Positions 1 to 8,556 of a DNA stretch of 64,000 bases are shown here, piece after piece. Numbering within the stretch: the first letter of the stretch is position 1; every line of letters begins with the position of its first letter. Position numbers and translations under genes: made by a program. The notes beneath the pieces were generated by a model. It was not told the origin of the DNA. It did no database searches and was given only the letters and a program-made list of their open reading frames with translations. The stretch is from Rhodospirillaceae bacterium (GTDB lineage: Bacteria; Pseudomonadota; Alphaproteobacteria; Rhodospirillales; Casp-alpha2): contig PALN01000096.1 in the NCBI GenBank assembly GCA_002706405.1, forward strand, positions 24,056-88,055, in the 5' to 3' direction.

Positions 1-158
1 TTTGTAAAATACGTTGTAAAAGCGTGCATACAATACTAATTTCGCCTTGAAAGTTCACGTAGGCCCATTTCCCAGTGTGATATAATGCCACGCATGGTTG
101 AGGGGCTCACAAAGATTAGGCGCCCAGATACAACCCCGGGGCGCAAAAAGGAAAACAA

Positions 159-623
159 ATGCCTAAAGCCTCAAGCAAGAACGAAAGCCACCGGCAAAAG
201 CGGCTTCCGCCGGGCGTCTCCAACCCGGTTGATATCCATGTCGGCCAACGCCTGCGGCTTCGTCGCACGCTTCTTGGCATGAGTCAGGAAAAGCTCGGCG
301 ATGCGGTGGGCCTGACCTTCCAGCAAATTCAGAAGTACGAACGGGGCGCCAACCGCATCGGCGCCAGCCGCCTGTACATGTTTTCGCGGATTCTCGACGT
401 GCCGGTCGCCTATTTCTTCGAGGAACTGCCGTCGCAGATCCGTACCCACGAAGGACAGATGCAGATCGGCCTGTCCGATTTGCCGCAGGACACGCTGGAA
501 CGCGACCCCATGGCGCGCCGCGAGACCCTGGAACTGGTTCGCGCCTATTACGCCGTGGGCAACCCCAAGGTTCGGCGCCGGATCGTCGATCTTGTCCGTT
601 CCCTGAGCGGCGAGGAAGACTGA
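159..623 (+). CDS. XRE-family helix-turn-helix transcriptional regulator (copy 1)
   Basis: A 154-residue cytoplasmic DNA-binding protein. The HTH_3/XRE domain spans roughly residues 28-90; the recognition-helix segment is TFQQIQKYERGANRIGASR, followed by a hydrophobic PVAYFFEEL stretch typical of SinR-like alphaproteobacterial regulators. The C-terminal 60 residues are helical and probably dimerise. The ATG at 159 follows an AGGAAA ribosome site. It is a close paralogue of the gene at 11185-11643, sharing the N-terminal PPGV..PVDIHVG segment and almost the whole HTH. It sits alone, convergent with the hydrolase at 661-1902. Target genes cannot be read from the sequence. Confidence 0.9.
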   Translation: MPKASSKNESHRQKRLPPGVSNPVDIHVGQRLRLRRTLLGMSQEKLGDAVGLTFQQIQKYERGANRIGASRLYMFSRILDVPVAYFFEELPSQIRTHEGQMQIGLSDLPQDTLERDPMARRETLELVRAYYAVGNPKVRRRIVDLVRSLSGEED

Positions 624-660
624 CCCGGCCGGCGGCATTCCCGCCTGATTCAACGAAGGA

Positions 661-1902
661 TCAGGCAACCCCCGCCCGCGCGACCATCGCTTCCAACAAC
701 ACCTGACAGCCTGCGGCCAAATCCTCCGGCGCGGCGTATTCCCGCTCGTTGTGGCTGATCCCGTCCTTGCACGGCACGAAGATCATACCCGTGGGTGCGG
801 CCTGCGCCAGATTGCAGGCATCATGCCCGGCGCCGGAATGGATATCGCGGCAGGCCAGCCCCAGCCGCTTGGCGGCGGCCCGCACGGCCTCGACGCAATC
901 CGGGTCGAAACGGATCGAATCACGGCCAAACATCTCCGCGACCTCCACCTCCAGCCCGGTTTCCCCGGCGACGGTTCGGCACAACGCCTCGGCGCGGGCG
1001 CAGATATCGGCCAGCAAGGCATTGTCCGGATGGCGGATATCGACGGAAAAGGTAACCCGTCCCGGCACCGTGTTGCGGGAATTGGGCCGCACCTGCAGAT
1101 AGCCCGTGGTGATGACCGGCAGGGGATCAAACTCGAAGGCCAGGCGGTTGAGCCCGTCGATCATGCGCGCCGCCCCGACCAGGGCGTCGCGGCGCAGGGG
1201 CATCGGCAGTGTTCCCGCGTGACCTTCCTCGCCGGTCACGGTGACGGTGTAACAACGGCGCCCCTGGGCGCCGAGCACGGCGCCGATGACCGCCCCTTCC
1301 CGTTCCAGAATCGGGCCCTGTTCGATATGCGCCTCGAAGAAGGCCGAAATGGGATAACCGCCACAGGGGGCATCGCCGTCATATCCGATACGCGCCAGTT
1401 CCCGGCCCAGGGTGGTCGTGCCCTCGCGGTCGGGCAGATTGCGCCCGAAATCCAGATCGAACTGCCCGGCATAAACCCCCGAGGCGACCACCCCGGCGGT
1501 GAAGCGCACGCCTTCTTCGTCCGTCCAATTGATGATTTCAAGGGGGGCTCGGGTGGTGAGTCCGGCCTCGTTGAGGGCCCGCACCACCTCTAGCCCGGCC
1601 AGCACGCCGTAGGCGCCATCGAACTTTCCGCCGAGGGGCTGACTGTCCAGGTGACTGCCGGTGACGACCGGGGGGGCCGTGTCGTCCGTGCCGGCGCGGC
1701 GGCCGATGATATTGCCCATGCGGTCGACCCGAACGGCCAGGCCCGCCTCCTTGCACCAGTCGACGAACAGATCCCTGCCCGCCTTGTCCAGATCGGTGAG
1801 CGCAAGGCGCCCGACACCGCCGCCCGGCGTCGCGCCGATCCGGGACATCTCCATGAGAGACCGCCACAGGCGGTCCCCGTCCACTGCTGCCGTCACCGCC
1901 AT
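661..1902 (-). CDS. M20-type Zn-dependent amidohydrolase (N-carbamoyl-L-amino acid hydrolase / allantoate amidohydrolase family)
   Basis: This 413-residue enzyme has the full length of the HyuC/AllC/beta-ureidopropionase family, which hydrolyses carbamoyl or ureido amides with two metal ions. Metal-ligand motifs are visible: TGSHLDSQP (His84) with GGKFDG (Asp95), NWTDEEGVRF (Glu129-Glu130), EAHIEQGP (His192), and a C-terminal SGAGHDACNLA. The start overlaps the 3' end of the amidase by 10 bases, so the two are probably translationally coupled. It is the last gene of a TAXI-amidase-hydrolase operon, suggesting stepwise breakdown of an imported amide or ureido compound. The exact substrate cannot be told from motifs alone. 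Confidence 0.88.
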   Translation of the reverse strand: MAVTAAVDGDRLWRSLMEMSRIGATPGGGVGRLALTDLDKAGRDLFVDWCKEAGLAVRVDRMGNIIGRRAGTDDTAPPVVTGSHLDSQPLGGKFDGAYGVLAGLEVVRALNEAGLTTRAPLEIINWTDEEGVRFTAGVVASGVYAGQFDLDFGRNLPDREGTTTLGRELARIGYDGDAPCGGYPISAFFEAHIEQGPILEREGAVIGAVLGAQGRRCYTVTVTGEEGHAGTLPMPLRRDALVGAARMIDGLNRLAFEFDPLPVITTGYLQVRPNSRNTVPGRVTFSVDIRHPDNALLADICARAEALCRTVAGETGLEVEVAEMFGRDSIRFDPDCVEAVRAAAKRLGLACRDIHSGAGHDACNLAQAAPTGMIFVPCKDGISHNEREYAAPEDLAAGCQVLLEAMVARAGVA

Positions 1903-3209
1903 TCGCCGACCTTGTCCGCCAGCCAGCGGCAGATCCGCAGCAGTTTGGCATCCTGCCCCCAGGGACAGATCACCTGCACGCCGATGGGCATGCCGTCGGC
2001 TCCTTTCAGCAACGGCACGCTGGCCGCGGGTGCCCCCATGAGGGTCCAGTAACCGTTGAAGGACGCATCGCCCGTGCGGGTGAGCTCACGCGGCGCCTGG
2101 CCCGGTGCCGCCGGGGTCAGGATCGCATCGACGCCGTCGAAGAACCCGGCCAGGGCATCCTGCATTTCCTCGGCCTGATAGAGGGCATCCAGGTATTCCC
2201 GGGCCGTGACCGGGCGGCCGCGTTCGACCCGGTCGGCCGTGATCGGGTCCAGGCCCGCGCGATCGCGGTCGTAATAGGGACCAAGCGATTGCCCGACCGC
2301 ACCGTTCATCACCATGCCGTGGCATTCAAGGGCGGCATCGAACACGGGCGGCAGGTCCGCTTCCCGCACGTCGTCGCCCAGATCGCGGGCCAGACCCTCG
2401 ATCGCCTGCTGCATGTCCGCTTCGCCGCGCCCCCAGGCCGGCCCGCGCACGAAGGCCAGACGCGGCGGCGCGGTGAGCGGGTCCGCCTCGCCCATCTTCG
2501 GATGTGCGCGCATGTCCTTGTCCGCCGGATCGCGCTGCATCAGCACCCGGCCGGCCAGGGCCATATCCTCGGGCGTGCGCGCGAAGATGCCGGGATGGTC
2601 CAACCGCCGCGATAGGGGCGACATGCCGGCACGGGAAATCGTGCCGAAGGTGGGTTTAAGCCCGTAAACGCCGTTGAAGGACGCCGGGCGCAGCATGGAC
2701 CCGCCGGTCTGCGAGCCGATGGCCAGCGGCACCATGAAATCGGCGACCGCCGCCGCCGAGCCCGAGGACGAGCCCCCCGGCGTGCGGGCCGGATCATGGG
2801 GATTGCGCGTCTTACCGGGGGCCGAGAGGGCGAATTCCGTGGTCACGCATTTGCCCATGATGACCGCCCCGGCCTGGCGCAGCAGGGCGACCAGGGTCGC
2901 GTCCGTGTCCGGGCGTCGCCCGGCACACAATTGGGAGCCGTTTTCCGTCGGCTGATCGGCGGTATCGATGATGTCCTTGATCCCGACGGGAATGCCGTTG
3001 AGCGGCCCGGCTTGCCCGTCGCGGCGGCGCTGGTCGGCGGCATCGGCCTGGGCCAAGGCCAGGTCCGGATCCAGGAAGGTCCAGGCGCGGACGGTGTCTT
3101 CGCGCTCGGCGATGCGGTCCAGGCAGGCCTGTACCAGTTCACGGGCGGATAGGTCGCCCGATTCCATGCGGGCAAGCGCCGCTTCGGCGCTCAGTCGGCA
3201 GATATCCAT
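1893..3209 (-). CDS. Amidase-signature family amidase
   Basis: A 438-residue amidase of the GatA/AtzE/FAAH signature family, hydrolysing a C-N amide bond. The catalytic Ser-cisSer-Lys triad can be placed: Lys78 in GIPVGIKDI, cis-Ser147 in TPGGSSSGSAAA, and nucleophile Ser171 in GSQTGGSMLRPA, with the usual 24-residue spacing between the two serines. It lies 13 bases after the TAXI binding protein and overlaps the downstream carbamoyl hydrolase. It is not likely to be GatA of the tRNA amidotransferase, because gatB and gatC are absent and the neighbours are catabolic. It probably acts in the cytoplasm on the substrate delivered by the transporter. Confidence 0.9.
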   Translation of the reverse strand: MDICRLSAEAALARMESGDLSARELVQACLDRIAEREDTVRAWTFLDPDLALAQADAADQRRRDGQAGPLNGIPVGIKDIIDTADQPTENGSQLCAGRRPDTDATLVALLRQAGAVIMGKCVTTEFALSAPGKTRNPHDPARTPGGSSSGSAAAVADFMVPLAIGSQTGGSMLRPASFNGVYGLKPTFGTISRAGMSPLSRRLDHPGIFARTPEDMALAGRVLMQRDPADKDMRAHPKMGEADPLTAPPRLAFVRGPAWGRGEADMQQAIEGLARDLGDDVREADLPPVFDAALECHGMVMNGAVGQSLGPYYDRDRAGLDPITADRVERGRPVTAREYLDALYQAEEMQDALAGFFDGVDAILTPAAPGQAPRELTRTGDASFNGYWTLMGAPAASVPLLKGADGMPIGVQVICPWGQDAKLLRICRWLADKVGEWR

Positions 3210-3222
3210 TTTATTGTTTCCT

Positions 3223-4287
3223 CTATGGGGCGGCTGGCGCTTTGTACACGCCCTTTTCCTTGTAAAAGCGGGCGGCGCCCGGGCAATAGGGGATGGAAAC
3301 GCCGGCGTGATGGCTTTCCAATGTCAGGTTTTTCCCCTTGGCATGGCCGTTTTTCAACAGGTGCGGCGCCTGCATGTTGCCGTAGAGCCCCTTGACCACG
3401 CCGTAGTGAAGATCGTCCGGCAGGTTCAGGCGCGACACCCAGAGGGCGGAGACGCTGACGGTTTCCACGGGGGTCGGATTGCCCCGGTAGGTGTTTCCCG
3501 GAATGATATCGGCGGAATAGAACGGCGCCTTGGCGATCAGGGCGTCGCGTTCCTTGCCCTGCACCGGAACCAGGGTCAGGCCCGTCGAGTTCGCCATCTC
3601 GAAGACCCCCGCGATGGGATAGCCGGACACGTCGATGAAAGCGTCCAGATGACCGTCGCGGACAAGTTCGGTGGCGGTCTTGGATTTTACGTACTCAGGC
3701 ATGAAATCGCGATTTTCCACCAACCCGTGGGCGCCCAGGACCAGACGGGCACCGACCTGAACCCCCGATTCCGGCAACCCGATCGAGACCCGCTTGCCCT
3801 TCAGGTCGTAGATCGACTTGATGCCGCGGTCCTTACCGGCAACCGCATGGACGTGTTCCGGATAGAGGCTGGAGAGCACGCAAAGTTTCTTGAATGCCTT
3901 CTTGTCGGCGAAGGGGCCCGTGCCCGTGTACGCCCAGTAGGTCACATCGGATTGGACGAAGGCGGATTCGACCTGGTCCGCGTCCAGGGCGGAGACATTG
4001 GCGACCGAGCCGTGGGCCGATTGGGCGAAGGCAACCAGCCCCTCCATGCCGCAATTGCCGCCTTTGCTGCAACTGCGCGCCCCCGGCGGATTGGAAATCA
4101 CCTGGGCCAACAGACCCGCCATGGGAAAGTACGTGCCGCCGGCGGCACCACTGGCGATCCGGAAGAACAGCATCTTCTGAGCCATGGCCGTGCCGGCATG
4201 CATCCAAAAAGCCACACCGCTTGCCAGGGCGGCGGCGACAACCACGCATCGAATCAGCCGTGGGCGCTTCGCTTTTCCAAGGTTCAT
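3223..4287 (-). CDS. TAXI-family TRAP transporter solute-binding protein
   Basis: A 354-residue periplasmic binding protein. The first ~36 residues form a signal peptide ending in AMA-QK. The family hallmark IASGAAGGTYFPMAG follows directly, matching the TAXI consensus GxGxxGGTYYP. Later segments KGKRVSIGLPESGVQV and the YPEHVHAVA strand also fit the fold. TAXI proteins deliver organic acids or related solutes to a fused TRAP permease, but no permease gene lies in this window, so the partner must be elsewhere. It heads the minus-strand operon with the amidase and hydrolase, and its promoter region (4288-4458) is shared with the thioesterase-GntR genes. Confidence 0.9.
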   Translation of the reverse strand: MNLGKAKRPRLIRCVVVAAALASGVAFWMHAGTAMAQKMLFFRIASGAAGGTYFPMAGLLAQVISNPPGARSCSKGGNCGMEGLVAFAQSAHGSVANVSALDADQVESAFVQSDVTYWAYTGTGPFADKKAFKKLCVLSSLYPEHVHAVAGKDRGIKSIYDLKGKRVSIGLPESGVQVGARLVLGAHGLVENRDFMPEYVKSKTATELVRDGHLDAFIDVSGYPIAGVFEMANSTGLTLVPVQGKERDALIAKAPFYSADIIPGNTYRGNPTPVETVSVSALWVSRLNLPDDLHYGVVKGLYGNMQAPHLLKNGHAKGKNLTLESHHAGVSIPYCPGAARFYKEKGVYKAPAAP

Positions 4288-4372
4288 GCTTATCCTCCCC
4301 CGCCATGGTGATCAATTTCACCCGCCGGGGCAACAGAGCAAGAGGGTTTTCCCCTGACGAAAAAGACAAATA

Positions 4373-4382
4373 TTGTATACAT
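4373..4382. promoter_or_regulatory. Candidate GntR operator TTGTATACAT
   Basis: The divergent intergenic region 4288-4458 contains TTGTATACAT, with the 8-bp palindrome TGTATACA at 4374-4381. FCD-type GntR regulators often bind GTATAC-centred palindromes, and a GntR gene lies just downstream. A near-identical site, TTGTATACAA, occurs at 22528-22537. Binding is inferred from position and symmetry only. Confidence 0.5.
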
Positions 4383-4384
4383 TG

Positions 4385-4395
4385 GTATTATATAC
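4385..4395. promoter_or_regulatory. Second GTAT...ATAC element in the same intergenic region
   Basis: GTATTATATAC lies about one helical turn from the TTGTATACAT site. It could be a second, weaker operator half or simply an AT-rich promoter -10 region. The call rests on spacing and similarity alone. Confidence 0.3.
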
Positions 4396-4458
4396 AGACA
4401 CAGACCGGCCTGAAAAAACAGGGGTCGACCGATAAAAGAAGGGGGGAGCAATCTGCCT

Positions 4459-4911
4459 ATGAACGAGCATTCGCCGACCATCGATACCACCCGGGCAGAA
4501 ACCTTCCGCCACTGGACACCGGTCACCCTTCGATTTTCCGACCAGGACAGCATGGGACATGTGAACAATGTCTCCTACGCCGCCTTTGTCGAAGCGGGGC
4601 GCAACGCCTTCGTCACCCAGTATCTCAAGCCGGACACCCATCCGGGGATCGATTTCGTGCTGGCCCGCGTAACCATCGATTTCCGCGCCGAAATGCATTA
4701 CCCGGGCACCGTCGATGTCGGCACCTGCATCAAGCGGATCGGAAACTCGTCGATCACCATCGGCACCGGCCTGTTCAAGGACGGGCGCCTGCACGGCACC
4801 GCGGAAAGCACCAACGTGTTTATCGACCTGGGCACGCGCAAGCCCTGCCCCATTCCCACCGACGTGCGGGCCGAACTCGAACGCCAACTCAGCGAAGCGG
4901 CGGGCGCGTAA
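4459..4911 (+). CDS. Hotdog-fold acyl-CoA thioesterase (4HBT family)
   Basis: A 150-residue cytoplasmic protein of 4-hydroxybenzoyl-CoA thioesterase type, hydrolysing an acyl-CoA to free acid and CoA. The N-terminal RFSDQDSMGHVNNVSYAAF carries the family motif with the catalytic Asp and the GHVNN turn before the central helix. Length and order of strands are normal for a single hotdog domain. The TAA stop abuts the ATG of the GntR gene, so the two are cotranscribed. The acyl substrate is not identifiable. Expression is probably controlled by the neighbouring GntR through the palindromes upstream. Confidence 0.88.
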   Translation: MNEHSPTIDTTRAETFRHWTPVTLRFSDQDSMGHVNNVSYAAFVEAGRNAFVTQYLKPDTHPGIDFVLARVTIDFRAEMHYPGTVDVGTCIKRIGNSSITIGTGLFKDGRLHGTAESTNVFIDLGTRKPCPIPTDVRAELERQLSEAAGA

Positions 4912-5604
4912 ATGACCAGCAAAGAGGACAACACGGAACAGCTGTCGCGCGGCGAATTCGTCCACGCGCGCCTGCGGGACGCGATCCGTGCCGGGCGGTA
5001 TCCGCCGGGCACGCGCATCCGCGAGACCGAAGTCGCGGCCTGGCTCAGCGTCAGCCGCACGCCCGTGCGCGAAGCCCTTCGCCGCCTGCAGGCGGACGGG
5101 CTGCTGGTGTTCGAACCCTGGCGCGGCGTTGTCGTCGCCGAACTGGATCAGCAGCAGGTTGTCGAATTCTATGCCATGCGCCGGGTCCTGGACGGCGCGG
5201 CCGCCCGCCTGGCGGCGCAGCATGCGTCGGAGCCGGAACTGGCCTATATGGAGGACTGCCTGAACGCGGCCTCCCCCGGTAAGGGCGATGTCGCCCAGAT
5301 GGCCGAAGCCAACCGCCGCTTCCACGAAGCCCTGTTCCAGGCCGCGCACAACCGCTATCTGCTGAAATCGGCAGCCGCGCTTTCCGATGCGTTGGCCCTG
5401 TTGAAGGGAACGACTTATTCCTTTCCCGACCGGGCCGATACGGCCCATGAGGAGCACCGCGCCCTGATGGACGCCATCCGCGCGCGCGAGCCGGAAAAAG
5501 CCGAACGCCTGGCCCGCAAGCACATTGCCAAGGCAGAGAAGGCGCGGCTCAAGCTGCTGGGGAATCAGCGCGACGTGAAATTGTCCGAGGACAAATCGGA
5601 ATGA
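4912..5604 (+). CDS. GntR-family transcriptional regulator, FCD (FadR) subfamily
   Basis: A 230-residue regulator. A winged helix lies at about residues 12-75, with the classic LSVSRTPVREALRRLQADG recognition segment. The C-terminal all-helical FCD ligand-binding domain covers roughly residues 85-215 and includes an HEEHRALMDAI segment that normally contributes metal-binding His. It begins right after the thioesterase stop, and its own TGA overlaps the ATG of the serine hydrolase. Such regulators usually repress adjacent catabolic genes and are released by a small organic acid. Candidate operators are the TATAC palindromes at 4373-4395 and possibly 22528-22537. Confidence 0.92.
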   Translation: MTSKEDNTEQLSRGEFVHARLRDAIRAGRYPPGTRIRETEVAAWLSVSRTPVREALRRLQADGLLVFEPWRGVVVAELDQQQVVEFYAMRRVLDGAAARLAAQHASEPELAYMEDCLNAASPGKGDVAQMAEANRRFHEALFQAAHNRYLLKSAAALSDALALLKGTTYSFPDRADTAHEEHRALMDAIRAREPEKAERLARKHIAKAEKARLKLLGNQRDVKLSEDKSE

Positions 5605-6713
5605 CCTACTTTCCGCCCTCAGGCGGCGCTTGGGAAACAACCTCCGCGGAACAGGCCGGCCTGCATCCCGGCCGCCTGGCCGAGGCCGTAACCTTCGCCG
5701 AAAACGCGGAAACGTCCTGGCCGCGCGACCTGGACCGGGCGGAATTCCTGCCGACACTGACCCAGCACGAACCCCCTCCGTGGAACGAAATTCTCGGCCC
5801 TGTCGCCGCCCGAGGCGGCCCGGCGGGCCTGTTCATCCGGGGCGGACGCATCGTCACCACATGGGGCGATCCGGCCCGCGCCGACATGACCTTTTCCATC
5901 GCCAAAAGCTATCTCGCCGTGCTTGCGGGATTGGCGCTGGGCGAGGGGCTGATTTCCGACCTGGACGATACCGTCGCGGGCTATGTGGACGGCGACTGGT
6001 TCGCCTCGGAGCACAACGCGTCGATCACCTGGCGCCACCTTCTGACCCAAACCTCGGAATGGCAGGGCACCCTGTTTTCCAAGCCCGATCAGGTCGATCA
6101 TTTCCGCACGCTCGGCCATGGCGGCGGCGAATCGAAAAAGGGCCAGAAGCGCGACCTGGGGGCCCCCGGCACCTATTGGGAATACAATGACGTTCGCGTC
6201 AACGCCTTGGCACTTGCATTGCTGCATGTGTTCCGCCGGCCCCTGCCCGAGGTACTGCGCGATTCCATCATGGCTCCGATCGGGGCATCGGACGATTGGC
6301 GCTGGATGGGGTACCGCAATTCCGGGGTGATCATCGACGGCGTCGAGATGAGTTCCGTGCCCGGCGGCACCCATTGGGGCGGTGGCCTGCAGATTTCATC
6401 CCTCGACCATGCCCGGTTCGGCCTGCTGATCAAGGAAGACGGCGTGTGGAACGGTCACCGCATCCTGCCCGAAGGATGGGTCAGCGCCCTGCGCACGCCC
6501 TGCGCGCTCAATCCCGTCTATGGCTATCTGTGGTGGCTGAACACGGATCGGGCGCAGTATCCGTCGGCACCCGAAAGCAGCTTCTTCGCCATGGGGGCCG
6601 GCACCAATTTGATCTGGATCGATCAGGAACTGGACATCCTGGCCGTGTTCCGTTGGGTCGACCAACCGTCGCTGGACGCGGTAATATCAGGCTTCATGGC
6701 GGCGATGGAATGA
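5601..6713 (+). CDS. Serine hydrolase of the beta-lactamase / class C (penicillin-binding-like) family
   Basis: A 370-residue hydrolase. The SxxK nucleophile motif is Ser99-Ile-Ala-Lys102 in MTFSIAKSYLAVLAG. A YND triad (family Yx[NS]) follows in WEYNDVRVNALA, and HWGGGLQ provides the third (K/H)xG-like element. I see no signal peptide, so it is probably cytoplasmic, unlike true beta-lactamases. Members include esterases and amide hydrolases, and I would not infer antibiotic resistance. It overlaps the GntR stop by four bases and belongs to the thioesterase-GntR-hydrolase operon. Confidence 0.85.
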   Translation: MTYFPPSGGAWETTSAEQAGLHPGRLAEAVTFAENAETSWPRDLDRAEFLPTLTQHEPPPWNEILGPVAARGGPAGLFIRGGRIVTTWGDPARADMTFSIAKSYLAVLAGLALGEGLISDLDDTVAGYVDGDWFASEHNASITWRHLLTQTSEWQGTLFSKPDQVDHFRTLGHGGGESKKGQKRDLGAPGTYWEYNDVRVNALALALLHVFRRPLPEVLRDSIMAPIGASDDWRWMGYRNSGVIIDGVEMSSVPGGTHWGGGLQISSLDHARFGLLIKEDGVWNGHRILPEGWVSALRTPCALNPVYGYLWWLNTDRAQYPSAPESSFFAMGAGTNLIWIDQELDILAVFRWVDQPSLDAVISGFMAAME

Positions 6714-6743
6714 CCGCCTGACCCGTTCCCGGAGCATCCGAAC

Positions 6744-7706
6744 ATGACCCCTGAAGACATTCTGCGTTATCCCGCGCGCGTCCTGACCCAGGCCCAGCGC
6801 GAAGCCTATTTCCGCGACGGCTATCTGGTCGCCGAACGCCTGATCCCCGACGACATCGTCGACGAGATCAACCGCGTCACGGCGGACTGGATCGAACGCT
6901 CCCGCGCGCTGACCAAACCAAACGATGTGCTGGACGTGGCCCCCGGCCATACGGCCGACAGGCCCGTGGTGCGCCGCCTGAAAAAGCCCGACGGCATGGA
7001 CCCCGCCTATTGGCAATTCGCCAACGGCATCATCGCCGACGTGGCCGCGGACCTTCTGGGCCCCGACGTCTGCTTCCATCATTCCAAGCTGAATTTCAAA
7101 TGGTCCGACGGCAAGGACGAGGTCGCCTGGCATCAGGACATCGCCTTCTATCCCCATACCAACCATTCGGTGCTGGCCATCGGCACCTATCTGGCCGACG
7201 TCATGCCGGGGGACGGACCGCTCGGCGTCATTCCGGGCAGCCATCTGGGGCCGGTCTACGAACATTATGATGCGAATGGTATCTGGACCGGACGCCTGAC
7301 CGACGCGGACGTGGCCGAACTGCCGACCGACACGGCGGTCTATTGCCCCGCCCCCAAAGGCTCGATCACCGTGCATCACGCCCGCGCCGTGCATGCCACC
7401 GAGGCGACGACCCAGACGGTGTCCGGGCGGCCGCTTTTGATCAATTCCTATGCCTCGGCCGATGCCTTTCCCTATACGGCGCTGAAGGACACCTACACGG
7501 AGCATTTCCGGGCCCTGGTGCGCGGCCAGGCTGCCAAATGGGCGCATATGGACCCGGAGCCCTGCCCCACACCGCCGGACTTTTCCGCGGGCTATACGTC
7601 GATTTATGCTCAGCAGGCGGGCGAAGCGGGCACGCCGACGCCGCGCGATCCCGGCCACCGTCCGCCGGCGGCCGTCGCGGCGGCGCTCAAACCGGCTGCC
7701 GAATAA
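6744..7706 (+). CDS. Phytanoyl-CoA dioxygenase family Fe(II)/2-oxoglutarate oxygenase
   Basis: A 320-residue cupin-fold oxygenase of the PhyH family, which hydroxylates small molecules using Fe(II), O2 and 2-oxoglutarate. Iron ligands can be assigned as His130 and Asp132 in AWHQDIAFYPHTNH and His216 in HHARAVHATEA, with Arg228 in SGRPLLI as the likely 2-oxoglutarate anchor. The gene follows the serine hydrolase by 30 bases in the same direction and may be cotranscribed. The substrate is unknown; the family ranges from fatty acyl-CoA to secondary-metabolite hydroxylases. Confidence 0.88.
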   Translation: MTPEDILRYPARVLTQAQREAYFRDGYLVAERLIPDDIVDEINRVTADWIERSRALTKPNDVLDVAPGHTADRPVVRRLKKPDGMDPAYWQFANGIIADVAADLLGPDVCFHHSKLNFKWSDGKDEVAWHQDIAFYPHTNHSVLAIGTYLADVMPGDGPLGVIPGSHLGPVYEHYDANGIWTGRLTDADVAELPTDTAVYCPAPKGSITVHHARAVHATEATTQTVSGRPLLINSYASADAFPYTALKDTYTEHFRALVRGQAAKWAHMDPEPCPTPPDFSAGYTSIYAQQAGEAGTPTPRDPGHRPPAAVAAALKPAAE

Positions 7707-7889
7707 TCAGCCGCCGCGGGCGGCGCCCCGGGTCACGGCCGGACTGCTGATCGACCGGCCGCCCTTGGGCGCGCCGTAGGATTTGGCACTGGCGCTCACG
7801 CCGGGGCCGTGCTGAGGGCCGGATTTGTCGTTATCGACGGACGTGCGCTTCTTCTTGGGCTTGCGATTGGGACGTTTTGTACCAGGCAT
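7707..7889 (-). CDS. Small basic Lys/Arg/Gly-rich protein, function unknown
   Basis: A 60-residue reading frame in a gap between two plus-strand genes. It is very basic (RPNRKPKKKR near the N-terminus), Ser/Gly-rich, and has no hydrophobic core, so it looks intrinsically disordered. A GGAG about 12 bases upstream of the ATG is a plausible ribosome site. The stop directly abuts the stop of the dioxygenase gene. No family is recognised. It may be a genuine small nucleic-acid-binding protein or a chance ORF; the reasonable ribosome site and a tidy fit in the gap favour the former slightly. Confidence 0.42.
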   Translation of the reverse strand: MPGTKRPNRKPKKKRTSVDNDKSGPQHGPGVSASAKSYGAPKGGRSISSPAVTRGAARGG

Positions 7890-8006
7890 GGTTTTGAGAC
7901 TCCGCTGATCGGGGAAGGTCCCAGATTACGCCTTCCTGGGCGGAACGCAATTGCCCTGGGATGGTCAGGGCGCTATAGCCTAAGGAAAACCGCGTAGGAG
8001 ACGAAC

Positions 8007-8531
8007 ATGAAGTATTCCCTGGGTGACCTTAAGGTCCAGACCGATGGCGACAACTATTGGATCGCGCCGAACGCCGTCGTGATCGGCAACGTCATCCTGA
8101 AAAAGGATGCCAGCGTCTGGTTCGGCGCCACTGTCCGCGCCGACAACGACGTCATCACCATCGGCGAAGGCACGCAGATTCAGGACGGCAGCGTGCTGCA
8201 CGCGGACCCCGGGTTTCCCCTGACCATCGGCGACCATTGCACGGTCGCCCATATGGCCATGCTGCACGGCTGCACGATCGGCGACGGCACCATGATCGGC
8301 ATCGGCGCCGTGGTCCTGAACGGCGCCAAGATCGGCAAGAACTGCATCATCGGCGGCAAGGCGCTGATCGGCGAAGGCAAGGAAATTCCCGACAATTCCC
8401 TGGTCATGGGCATCCCCGGCAAGGTCATCAAGGAAGTGTCCGACGCGCAAAAGGAAATGCTCGCCCGCATTCCGCCCCACTACGTGGAACGCTGGAAGCG
8501 CTATAAGACCGAGATGACGCCTCAGGACTGA
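8007..8531 (+). CDS. Gamma-carbonic anhydrase family protein (left-handed beta-helix)
   Basis: A 174-residue hexapeptide-repeat protein resembling YrdA/PaaY. Repeats of the [LIV]GxxxxI type run through residues 20-130, and the metal-site His residues are visible as His65, His82 and His87 ([13 protein letters not shown]). The C-terminal helix covers the last 30 residues. Such trimers bind Zn or Fe; some show carbonic anhydrase activity, others are thioesterase-like (PaaY). An AGGAGA ribosome site precedes the ATG. It is followed at 25 bases by an acyl-CoA synthetase, which would suit a CoA-related role as in paaY neighbourhoods. Confidence 0.9.
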   Translation: MKYSLGDLKVQTDGDNYWIAPNAVVIGNVILKKDASVWFGATVRADNDVITIGEGTQIQDGSVLHADPGFPLTIGDHCTVAHMAMLHGCTIGDGTMIGIGAVVLNGAKIGKNCIIGGKALIGEGKEIPDNSLVMGIPGKVIKEVSDAQKEMLARIPPHYVERWKRYKTEMTPQD

Positions 8532-8556
8532 TCCGCCGTCCCTTCCTCAGACCAGC

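Noticed and set aside
1..158. Promoter or tRNA at the window start
   Set aside because: GCATACAATACT resembles a -10 and faint palindromes, but no cloverleaf and no clear -35; too weak to list.
85..282. 65-residue plus-strand frame before the first XRE gene
   Set aside because: It overlaps the XRE gene in another frame, is Arg/Lys/Ser-heavy without a ribosome site, and the XRE frame is clearly the real one.
3894..5282. 462-residue plus-strand frame
   Set aside because: Arg/Pro/Gly-rich shadow across the TAXI, thioesterase and GntR genes; no domain.
4318..5757. 479-residue minus-strand frame
   Set aside because: Antisense to the thioesterase-GntR-hydrolase operon; composition (Arg, Gly, His) typical of a high-GC shadow.
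5601..6713. Beta-lactamase resistance gene
   Set aside because: SxxK is present, but no signal peptide and catabolic neighbours make an esterase or amide hydrolase more likely.
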